Below, in pieces: positions 7,571 through 13,332 of a stretch of 13,332 bases of DNA. Where the stretch lies: positions 1-13,332 of the forward strand of contig CABUTS010000071.1 in assembly GCA_902494515.1 (NCBI GenBank), given 5' to 3'. Origin of the DNA: an uncultured Muribaculaceae bacterium. Its GTDB lineage: Bacteria > Bacteroidota > Bacteroidia > Bacteroidales > Muribaculaceae. The position numbers were made by a program, and so were the translations under genes. How positions within the stretch are numbered: position 1 is the first letter of the stretch; each line of letters opens with the position of its first letter. The notes beneath the pieces were generated by a model. It made no database searches and had not been told where the DNA came from. It was given only the letters and a program-made list of their open reading frames with translations.

Positions 7571-8269
7571 ATGCGATATATCATGTCCTGCGGTCGGGGT
7601 TGCATGCTTATTTTCTCTCTCGGCGCCATGATTGGCGCGCTGTGCTCCTGCTCCGATTCGGTGAATCCCGAACTTCCCGAACCGGCGCCCGACGGCGAGC
7701 TGCTGATCACCCTCACCACCGGCGACAAGGCCCCCGCGGGCTCCGTCAGCCGCGCAACCCCCGAAGGCGATTACGATAGCGGCCAGGGCTTTGAGAACTT
7801 CATCGACCTCGACAACGGCGACATCCGTTTCTATCTCTTCTCTACCGCCAACCTCTATCTCGGACAGCTCTCCGTGCAGTCCATCGTCGCCGCATCCGAC
7901 GGCAACACCCCGAACTACAAGCGGTACTCGGTCTTCGGACGCATCCATAAGTCCCTGATCAACAACGGCAACTTCAAAATCGTGGCCGTAGCAAACTGGG
8001 GCGGCAACTATCCCGCTCTGTTTGTCGGCCGAAGCACCATCGACGACCTTACGGACGTGTCGCTCTACAATTTCAACGCCCCCTTCGAGCCAACGGCCGA
8101 AACGCCGATTCCGCTCTTCGGCGTGAAGCTCTACAACCCGATCCAGCTCGGCGCCGATGGTGTCGGCCAGGGGGGGGACACTGCATCTGCTCCGCGCGAT
8201 GGCGAAAATCGAGGTGGAGTGCAGCTCCACCTACAGCACCCTCGAATCCGCCACCCTCACCCGCTATAA
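7571..8269 (+). CDS. Fimbrillin-like lipoprotein with repeat extension, 5' part (frame-broken)
   Basis: N-terminal part of one gene running 7571-9671. Start ATG 7571 gives Arg residues at 2 and 9, a hydrophobic stretch at 11-25, and lipobox LCSC (Cys27). Strand ELLITLTT and SVSR-ATPE (Arg61, nt 7751-7753) match the expected maturation site; then DIRFYLFSTANLYL and FKIVAVANWGGNYP are normal fimbrillin strands. At the run of eight G (8170-8177) the meaningful reading ends: this frame continues as about 30 unrelated residues to a stop at 8269, while the correct continuation (TLHLLRAMAKIEV) is in the frame of the next entry. Removing one G gives a single 699-aa protein. As it stands, only a truncated lipoprotein without the C-terminal half would be made. 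An in-frame upstream ATG at 7520 is followed two codons later by TGA and cannot be used. Alternatives to true frame loss are phase variation and a sequencing error. Confidence 0.8.
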   Translation: MRYIMSCGRGCMLIFSLGAMIGALCSCSDSVNPELPEPAPDGELLITLTTGDKAPAGSVSRATPEGDYDSGQGFENFIDLDNGDIRFYLFSTANLYLGQLSVQSIVAASDGNTPNYKRYSVFGRIHKSLINNGNFKIVAVANWGGNYPALFVGRSTIDDLTDVSLYNFNAPFEPTAETPIPLFGVKLYNPIQLGADGVGQGGDTASAPRDGENRGGVQLHLQHPRIRHPHPL

Positions 8270-9671
8270 CCTCTCGGGCTATATGGCGCCCAAAGGTGTT
8301 TACGCCCAGGAGGACTACGTCTTCGGCTCATGGGAGCAGGACTACGGCAACCGCATCTCCGTCCCCGCCGATGTCCGGCAGGAGGTCGGCCTCACCTTCA
8401 CGAAGAAAGTCTCCGGCAACCGCAGCGTCTTCACCCTCTTCGTGCCGGAATTCCGGAATCTCGACGCCGCCGGCCAGCAGCTCGCCGGCCGCGCGCAGAT
8501 TGACCTCACCTTCAGCGAACGCCCCGCCGAGCACTATACCCTCGAATTCGTCAGATATGTCGACGGACGGCCCACCTCCGAGGCGTTCGACATCAACCGG
8601 AACTGGTATTACCGCTACAACGTTACCCTCGACCGCAACGAAGTGAACGTAGTGCTCGACATCGAGCCCTACAGCGAGGTGCTCCTCAGCCCCGACTTCG
8701 GCCTCGACCGCGACGAGAAGGGGCGCATTATCTACTACCGCAGCGAAGGGGGCGGAACCGTATATCTGCTCGACCCCGACAGCGGCCGCTGCTTCTACGA
8801 GACCGCCGACGGCGACATAACCTGGGTGGACCGAATCCGCGACACCTCCCTCGGCCAGTATATCTACTGGTATCAGGACTACGGCCCGGACACCGAGGGG
8901 GCCGACCGCACCTATAACTTCTACTGGCACCGCGCCGCCGGCCGGTGGTATTACCGCTGCCTGAACGGCGAGATGTGCTACGTAAACGACACTTTCAACG
9001 GCATCCCCTACTACTACGACCCTGTGCAGCGCAAATGCTGGACCTTCGTCGGCGGCGTACAGACCTATGTCAACGAGGTCCTCGACAAAGTAACCGGCAA
9101 GGTGCTTTACCGCCACCACAACGGCCTGACCTACTTCCTCGACCGCCCGGAAAACGGCGGTACCGGCGAATATTACTACCGCACGGCCTACGGCGAGAAG
9201 GTGTTCCTCAGCATGGTATGCAACGGCATACATTATCTCTACAACCTCGAGCGGAAGCAGTTCTTCCCCGAGGGTACAACCGATTATGTCGATGAAATCA
9301 CCGACGACGAAACCCACAAGGTGATTTACCGCCACTATGAAAACCTCAACAAGTCGTTCTTCCTCGACAGGGCTACCGGCGAGTACTACTTCCGCAACCC
9401 CGCGGGCGACAAGGTTTACGTCACCATGACCGTGGCCGGCTCAGGCAGCAGCTCCAGCCGCTACTATCTCGACCTGCCCGACCAGATCTATTATCATGTG
9501 ACCGACGGCGGGAATCAGTATCTCGATATCATCACCGACAACCGCTCCCACCGGATTCTTTACCAGCGTGTCAACGGTATCTCATATTTCTGGGACAGCA
9601 TACGCCAGAAATACTGCTCCCGCGACGACGACGGAACCCCGCATTATGTGGACCGGATTCCGGCGAACTGA
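8157..9671 (+). CDS. Fimbrillin-like protein, 3' part with tyrosine-rich repeats (frame-broken)
   Basis: Continuation of the gene that begins at 7571; homologous reading starts after the G run at 8178 (TLHLLRAMAKIEVECSS, a typical fimbrillin mid-strand). The ATG at 8157 is merely the first one in this frame and has no signal peptide, so I do not believe it is a natural start. Residues 8-183 of this frame complete a fimbrillin core and reach IEPYSEVLLSPDFGLD, the point where such proteins usually stop (compare the end of 3053-4222). Instead about 310 more residues follow (8718-9668), built from roughly eight tyrosine-rich repeats. This makes the whole protein nearly twice the size of its counterpart. 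A C-terminal extension would interfere with donating a C-terminal strand, so a terminal position on the pilus is plausible (inference). Repeat identity is not recognised; it faintly recalls YD or choline-binding repeats but matches neither clearly. Codons are strongly C/G-ending, like those of the anchor gene. Confidence 0.8.
   Translation: MVSARGGTLHLLRAMAKIEVECSSTYSTLESATLTRYNLSGYMAPKGVYAQEDYVFGSWEQDYGNRISVPADVRQEVGLTFTKKVSGNRSVFTLFVPEFRNLDAAGQQLAGRAQIDLTFSERPAEHYTLEFVRYVDGRPTSEAFDINRNWYYRYNVTLDRNEVNVVLDIEPYSEVLLSPDFGLDRDEKGRIIYYRSEGGGTVYLLDPDSGRCFYETADGDITWVDRIRDTSLGQYIYWYQDYGPDTEGADRTYNFYWHRAAGRWYYRCLNGEMCYVNDTFNGIPYYYDPVQRKCWTFVGGVQTYVNEVLDKVTGKVLYRHHNGLTYFLDRPENGGTGEYYYRTAYGEKVFLSMVCNGIHYLYNLERKQFFPEGTTDYVDEITDDETHKVIYRHYENLNKSFFLDRATGEYYFRNPAGDKVYVTMTVAGSGSSSSRYYLDLPDQIYYHVTDGGNQYLDIITDNRSHRILYQRVNGISYFWDSIRQKYCSRDDDGTPHYVDRIPAN
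8170..8177. repeat. Run of eight G at the frame break
   Basis: The sequence reads CA followed by eight G and then ACACTG. Upstream the coding frame uses codons starting at 7571+3n; downstream homologous protein resumes one base later. Seven G would join the two frames as Q-G-G-T-L-H. A tract of this length is prone to slipped-strand mispairing and to sequencing error. Confidence 0.9.
8718..9668 (+). repeat. Coding tandem repeats: tyrosine-rich 32-56-residue units
   Basis: About eight degenerate protein repeats, starting near nt 8718, 8895, 8997, 9120, 9222, 9348, 9459 and 9573. Common pattern: NG-[IL]-x-Y-[FY]-x-[DN], a short gap, a hydrophobic/aromatic pair such as YY, YF or WT, a G-containing turn, then YV-[DN]-x-[IV]. 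Clear examples are NGIPYYYDP with TYVNEV, NGLTYFLDR with EYYYR, NGISYFWD with HYVDRI. Links such as TGKVLYRHHNG and THKVIYRHYEN recur in alternate units, suggesting a two-unit super-repeat. The pattern predicts stacked β-hairpins. Divergence at the DNA level shows the array is old rather than a recent expansion. Confidence 0.75.
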
Positions 9672-9681
9672 CCGCGTGAAG

Positions 9682-9740
9682 CCCCCTCTCCTCTCCTCTC
9701 TTCTCTCTCCTCCTCTCTCCTCCCACCTCTCTCCTCCCCC
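9682..9740. repeat. Polypyrimidine tract between broken genes
   Basis: Over 59 nt the + strand has only C and T apart from one A (9725), made of irregular CTCC/CTCT units. It fills most of the 95-nt gap between the repeat-bearing fimbrillin and the second tip gene. Such tracts can form unusual DNA structures and vary in length by slippage; no promoter or hairpin is visible in it. Confidence 0.8.
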
Positions 9741-9766
9741 ATGAATCACTCTCCGACTGACTGACA

Positions 9767-10558
9767 ATGAACCACATACTTTCGAAAATACTCATCATAT
9801 TCATGGTCGCGGCTCTGGCGGCGACCGCCTCGTCGTGTGTCGACGAGGATTTTGACCTCCCCGGCGACCCCGGCGAAGGGTTCGCCGACGCCAAGTTCTC
9901 ACTGGGCTTCATGCCGATGTCCGAGGCCGACAACGACACCGGCGGCGGCTCGTCGCGAGGCACCGTGGCCCCTCCCGGCAACGGCATGAACTATCTCGAC
10001 AAAAACGATGTATGCCTCCTTTTCTACAACGAGGACGGCTCGCTATTCAATATATACTCCGCCGCGGATTTCCTGAACTTCAAGGTTTCCGACGCCCAGC
10101 GCGACAACAACGACGTGCCTCAGGGCGACGGCACCTCGGGTGTGGCCGCCGAGAGCAACACCAAGCAGGCCGAGTTCAGCATCCGGAACGTTCCCTTCGG
10201 GAAATACTACATCTACGCCGTGGCCAACCTCGGTTACTGGTCCGGAGGTACCTCCACCACCACCCTCCAGGAACTCCGCGGCGAAGGACACTACGAAGGG
10301 TATGCCGACGCCATACAGACTATGGAGGGGCTGCGCTCGATACGCCTGAAATGGGATGCCTCGAACTACCGCAACAACCGCCAGATGCTCGGCTACGTGG
10401 TGCCGAAGGGGAGCCAGCACGATGCCCCCTCGATGTCGCAGGTGGCCCCGCTCATAACCTTCAGCAACGCTACGACCTCGCTGCACTCATGGCTCAAGCG
10501 CGCCGCCTCGAAGGATTCAAAAAAGTTCGCATCATCTCGACTTCGGCGATGGGGATAA
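9767..10558 (+). CDS. Second DUF4906-type tip lipoprotein, 5' part (frame-broken)
   Basis: N-terminal part of a paralogue of the gene at 4245-7403. ATG 9767 begins a lipoprotein signal (K7, hydrophobic 8-19, lipobox ASSC, Cys24). Matching landmarks: AKFSLGFMPMSE against VQVTMDFQPMSS; GSSR-GTVA (Arg64, nt 9956-9958) at the expected maturation site; VPFGKYYIYAVANLG against FGTYYMYAVANIP; TTSLHSWLKRAASK against VNLHSWLRRAASK. Directly after AASK the frame is lost around a run of six A (10519-10524), and a stop comes at 10556-10558. Dropping one A rejoins the rest of the protein, giving about 1059 aa in total. Compared with the paralogue, about 65 residues are missing just here, so a deletion may be part of the lesion. 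As it stands a 263-aa truncated lipoprotein would be made, too short to hold the adhesin domain. Confidence 0.8.
   Translation: MNHILSKILIIFMVAALAATASSCVDEDFDLPGDPGEGFADAKFSLGFMPMSEADNDTGGGSSRGTVAPPGNGMNYLDKNDVCLLFYNEDGSLFNIYSAADFLNFKVSDAQRDNNDVPQGDGTSGVAAESNTKQAEFSIRNVPFGKYYIYAVANLGYWSGGTSTTTLQELRGEGHYEGYADAIQTMEGLRSIRLKWDASNYRNNRQMLGYVVPKGSQHDAPSMSQVAPLITFSNATTSLHSWLKRAASKDSKKFASSRLRRWG
10519..10524. repeat. Run of six A at the second frame break
   Basis: GATTC is followed by six A and GTTCGC. The N-terminal frame stops 34 nt later, while the continuing frame is free of stops from 10458 onwards. Five A (or two added bases) would restore a single reading frame through ...SK into LDFGDGDNYTAWPSV. 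Confidence 0.7.
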
Positions 10559-10766
10559 CTACACCGCATGGCCCTCGGTAAGCCGCGACGACTCGACCTT
10601 CGACGATGAGCTCTGGAACCACAATCCCGACTCCCCATACGCCCTCTATTTCTTCGAAAACCGTCAGGGCGACTTCTCGAATCACCCCGACAAGGACCGA
10701 TACGACAAGCGGCAGTGGCCCGCCGACGACGGCTCGGTAATCGACAAGGCCGACCGGAAGGACAAT

Positions 10767-12947
10767 GTGCCTTTCGGCACCTACATCGAGGTCGAGGGTT
10801 ACTATGTCTCGCGCAACGACGACCAGGTGACCAACGGCAAAATCATATACCGGTTCATGCTCGGCCAGGACATCTACTACAACTTCGACGCCACCCGTAA
10901 CTGCCATTACAAGCTGACCCTGAATTTCCGCGGCAACGGCAACGAGGTTGACTGTCACATCGAATACAACGAGGAGTTCCCGCAGCTATATCTCCCCGAG
11001 AAGTTCTACATCTCGTATCTCTACAACCGCGAGGTACACATGCCCGTGCGCGTGAACACCGGCAACTCCTATGAGCTTGTGAACCTCGGCGCCGAGATTC
11101 TGTGCAACAACTGGGCCCCCTCGGTGCCTTCCGGTTTCTCGGCGCCCGTCCCCACCGGCTCCGGCAACTATCAGTTCACGTTCAACCAGGGTTACTACAA
11201 CAGCCATAGCAAGTCCCGCGTCGCGTATATTAATGACATCGCCAACAACTGGACCGAGGAAGCTAACAACTTCGACCTGACAAAGTACAACACCGACACT
11301 ATAGTGGGGTTCCTGTCGCTGCGCAAGCCCAAGAAGGTTACCATTCTTGAGGACATCACCAGCGCATCGACCGTCGGAACCAAGGTGCAGGATTACTGGA
11401 GGGACAATCAGCTCGGCCACCGCGCCTATGAATTCCCCACGACTCTGACCACCACGACCTACGACAACACCCCCGGGGGACCAGGCTCATACACCGTCAC
11501 CAAAAGCGATTCGACATACACGTTCAGTATTCCGATGTACACCCGCGCCAAGCAGATCTCTCCGTGGCTCGCCTACACCGCCAACAACCCCTACCCCTAT
11601 CCGCGCCACGCCGTAGTGCGCGTGACGGCCACCTTCCGCGATGTCCTCAGCGGCGAAATCATTCGCCGAAGCAAGCGCATAATCGTGGAGCAGGTCGAGC
11701 GCATCCAGAACCCCAAGGGTATCTGGCGCGACTGGAACGAAGACGGCATCTTCAATGTCGAGCTGGTGAAACGCGACCCGAACGACCTCAACCGGTTCAT
11801 CTCCATCGAATCCGACGGCCCATGGCGCGCCGAAGTGGCCGCCGGAGCCGACTGGATCAAGCTCAACGGCAGGCTCAACTACGTGGTGCAGGGTGCCACC
11901 GGAACCCCCATCAAATTCACCTATCAGCCCGACGGAAAGCTGGGAGACGCCTCGCAGGTTCGCTACGGAGTAATCCGCATACACTACAACAACTATACCT
12001 GCGACCACCTGATTTTCGTCCGGCAGGGTTATGCCTCGCAGGAAGTTTTCACCGGCGGCTCGAAATGGTCGGTCTACAACCTTTTCAGCAAAAATGAACT
12101 TGCAAAATCACCGCTTTCGGCCGGATCATATTTCCGCTGCGGCAATCTTGACCAGGCGATCCTCGAAAACAACAACGACCGGGCCGGCTTCGGTTTCGGC
12201 GCCACCCCCGGGACACTGTGGGTGCGCAACGCCGATAAAACAAGGTCCAATGTCACATGGGCCAACATCGGCTGTTATAGAAGCACGGACTGGGATGCAA
12301 ACAATGCTCTGACTTTCACAAAAACCGGTTCAGGCAAAGCCAATGTCAGTCTCGGGAACAATATGTTTGAGAACATAACTATCAACGGCAAGACATACCA
12401 TGTCGCGACCTATGATGACTACCGCAAACTGATGGATGAAGCCAATTTCGGTTACGGAGTCCTGTATTGCGGAGGCGCATCAAACATCCAGAAAACTGTT
12501 GCCGGAGCCTTCGAGTTCAAGGATTTCGACAACACCGGAACCGTAAACAAAGAGAAAGGCATGCGAGGCATCTTCGCATACAACGCCATCGAAGGCAACC
12601 AATACTACGGACGCCAGATATTCTTCCCCATCACCGCCATCGGCCACGGCCGCCGCAAAGCATGGATTTCAGAAGGGTCGAACAATGGTGTGCTCCGCTA
12701 TGGCGACGTCAAAGACGCCATTGAACCGCCACGAATCATGGTATACGACCTGAACCAGACCCCCGGAGCAATGTACTGGCTGCGTGCCGGCAGAAAAAAC
12801 GGCCACGTTGAAGGCGGAGCCTCCTACAACGCCTTCAGCTGGGACATGAACTACTACACCTTCGGCTTCGGCACCTACCACCGCTATGTCTTCCGTCCCG
12901 ACGCCCGCGGCAGCGACGCCCTCCTGATCAAACTCATCGAGCAGTAA
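10767..12947 (+). CDS. Second DUF4906-type tip protein, 3' part with adhesin-like domain (frame-broken)
   Basis: Main body of the paralogue that begins at 9767. Homology to the intact tip protein starts well before the first possible start (GTG 10767): NHNPDSPYALYFFEN near 10616 parallels NHNEDSPYSLYFFEN, so the coding sequence really extends back to about 10524. There is no signal peptide, so this part alone should not be exported. Domains: IIYRFMLGQDI and RNCHYKLTLNF end the DUF4906-like region; KGIWRDWNEDGIFNVELVKR, GPWRAEV and RYGVIRIHYN with HLIFVRQG (about 11720-12030) form the BACON-like segment; from about 12050 a FISUMP-like domain (MRGIFAYN, IFFPITAIGHGRRKAW, NGVLRYGD, GAMYWLRAG, WDMNYYTFGF), ending ALLIKLIEQ instead of the paralogue's FVRCVVP. 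The middle is much more diverged than both ends. Absence of further stops over 2.4 kb argues that the frame loss is recent, reversible or artefactual. Confidence 0.8.
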   Translation: MPFGTYIEVEGYYVSRNDDQVTNGKIIYRFMLGQDIYYNFDATRNCHYKLTLNFRGNGNEVDCHIEYNEEFPQLYLPEKFYISYLYNREVHMPVRVNTGNSYELVNLGAEILCNNWAPSVPSGFSAPVPTGSGNYQFTFNQGYYNSHSKSRVAYINDIANNWTEEANNFDLTKYNTDTIVGFLSLRKPKKVTILEDITSASTVGTKVQDYWRDNQLGHRAYEFPTTLTTTTYDNTPGGPGSYTVTKSDSTYTFSIPMYTRAKQISPWLAYTANNPYPYPRHAVVRVTATFRDVLSGEIIRRSKRIIVEQVERIQNPKGIWRDWNEDGIFNVELVKRDPNDLNRFISIESDGPWRAEVAAGADWIKLNGRLNYVVQGATGTPIKFTYQPDGKLGDASQVRYGVIRIHYNNYTCDHLIFVRQGYASQEVFTGGSKWSVYNLFSKNELAKSPLSAGSYFRCGNLDQAILENNNDRAGFGFGATPGTLWVRNADKTRSNVTWANIGCYRSTDWDANNALTFTKTGSGKANVSLGNNMFENITINGKTYHVATYDDYRKLMDEANFGYGVLYCGGASNIQKTVAGAFEFKDFDNTGTVNKEKGMRGIFAYNAIEGNQYYGRQIFFPITAIGHGRRKAWISEGSNNGVLRYGDVKDAIEPPRIMVYDLNQTPGAMYWLRAGRKNGHVEGGASYNAFSWDMNYYTFGFGTYHRYVFRPDARGSDALLIKLIEQ

Positions 12948-13008
12948 CCCCTCCCCCTATTTCCCAAATTTCCCCTCCCCCTCCCATGCAAAAATTTTTG
13001 TCCCAGCC

Positions 13009-13024
13009 CCGAGCTTCAGCTCGG
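13009..13024. terminator. Small perfect hairpin downstream of the tip gene
   Basis: CCGAGC (13009-13014), loop TTCA, GCTCGG (13019-13024). It lies 62 nt after the last stop codon. The following bases are CCTTCACC, not a T run, so it is at best a weak or factor-dependent end signal for the pilus operon; it could also be an isolated repetitive palindrome. Confidence 0.4.
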
Positions 13025-13115
13025 CCTTCACCCCTGCTGCTCTCCCCTTCCCCCTCTCTCCTCCCCCAAATTTCCCCCAAATTTCCCCTCTCCCCGAAAA
13101 AACCTTCCAAAAAAT

Positions 13116-13147
13116 TTTGTCAACTCAAAAAAAAGTCTGTACCTTCC
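13116..13147 (+). promoter_or_regulatory. Bacteroidales-type promoter near the window end
   Basis: TTTG at 13116-13119, a 20-nt AT-rich spacer with a run of eight A, then TACCTTCC at 13140-13147. This fits the -33 TTTG and -7 TAnnTTTG arrangement of the primary sigma factor of Bacteroidales, apart from the last two -7 bases. Transcription would start near 13153-13156 and run out of the window or end at the hairpin at 13271-13285. The promoter belongs to whatever lies beyond the pilus operon. Confidence 0.5.
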
Positions 13148-13270
13148 CATCTATGACACCTTTCGCTGTTATGCGCTGATATACAGTGGATTATGGCAAC
13201 ACAAAAGTGCTGTCCAACTGGAGGCTGAAAATTTAACGGACATTAACTTTGCTGAAGCGCCCGCAGGATT

Positions 13271-13290
13271 GCCCGCATTGCGGGCTTTGT
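13271..13290 (+). terminator. Terminator-like hairpin at the window end
   Basis: GCCCGCA (13271-13277) and TGCGGGC (13279-13285) form a stem with about six usable base pairs and an ATT loop, followed by TTTGT. A direct copy of the left arm, GCCCGCA, lies at 13259-13265 and could compete for pairing. With the promoter at 13116-13147 it would bound a transcript of about 130-140 nt, either a small RNA or an attenuated leader. The T tail is short. Confidence 0.4.
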
Positions 13291-13332
13291 GATGATCTGG
13301 GCATCGAGCTTTTGATTTGTCAGTGTCTGCAG

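Larger units (their letters stand above)
12948..13332. other. Downstream non-coding region
   Basis: No convincing gene in 385 nt. 12948-13100 is C/T-rich and contains CCCAAATTTCCCC three times (12963-12975, 13065-13077, 13076-13088) and a 12-nt palindrome CAAAAATTTTTG (12989-13000). From 13111 the composition changes abruptly and a candidate promoter and hairpins appear. Two very short ATG frames (13153-13179, 13193-13228) show no support. Confidence 0.6.

Noticed and set aside
8157..8177. ATG 8157 as the start of an independent protein
   Set aside because: No signal peptide, and the sequence continues the fimbrillin core of the upstream frame, so it is the second half of one gene.
8328..9335. 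Minus-strand open frame of 335 codons opposite the tyrosine-rich repeats
   Set aside because: Follows from GC-rich codon bias of the repeats; the + strand reading continues fimbrillin homology and has a conserved repeat pattern.
13153..13228. Two mini-ORFs (8 and 11 residues) after the end promoter
   Set aside because: Too short and without ribosome-binding or conservation evidence; a leader peptide cannot be excluded but is not supported.
13237..13332. Cys-rich reading with CPHCG, resembling a transposase zinc ribbon
   Set aside because: No ATG start, only 32 codons, and the motif arises from the GCCCGCATTGCGGGC hairpin.

Overview
The window is a type V (Mfa/Fim-type) pilus locus from a member of the Bacteroidales. 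The evidence is an Mfa1-like major subunit followed directly by a FimB/Mfa2-type anchor and a series of fimbrillin-like lipoproteins, start codons without Shine-Dalgarno sequences, and one TTTG/TAnnTT-type promoter near the end. A gut commensal such as a Muribaculaceae species fits the C/G-ending codon usage, but the genus is my guess. All recognisable genes are on the + strand.

Layout. 3-1634: Mfa1-like major pilin, cut at its 5' end by the window edge. 1635-1952: two hairpins, the second a good intrinsic terminator that can fold in two mutually exclusive ways, then a 26-nt tandem repeat. 1953-3029: Mfa2/FimB anchor lipoprotein. 3053-4222: fimbrillin-family accessory lipoprotein. 4245-7403: very large (1052 aa) DUF4906-type lipoprotein with a BACON-like segment and a FISUMP-like C-terminal domain, probably a tip adhesin. 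7404-7570: spacer with a GC-rich hairpin. 7571-9671: second fimbrillin-like lipoprotein, broken by a +1 frameshift at a run of eight G and carrying about 310 residues of tyrosine-rich repeats after the normal fimbrillin end. 9672-9766: almost pure pyrimidine spacer. 9767-12947: second DUF4906-type tip protein, a paralogue of 4245-7403, broken by a frameshift at a run of six A. 12948-13332: no convincing gene; C/T-rich sequence, a small hairpin, then a candidate promoter and a terminator-like hairpin.

How the genes work together (inference from P. gingivalis Mfa/Fim biology). Every subunit is exported as a lipoprotein; the export signal of the first gene lies outside the window. After removal of an N-terminal strand by cleavage behind an Arg, subunits polymerise by strand exchange. 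The first gene supplies the shaft, the Mfa2-like protein anchors it in the outer membrane, and the others form accessory and tip structures. An 'SR' site where cleavage is expected is visible in the major subunit and in all four accessory/tip proteins; I did not find one at that position in the anchor.

The most notable points are the duplicated accessory-plus-tip pair (3053-7403 and 7571-12947), the fact that both genes of the second pair are out of frame by one base at homopolymers (phase variation, decay or sequencing error), and the unfamiliar tyrosine-rich repeat extension.
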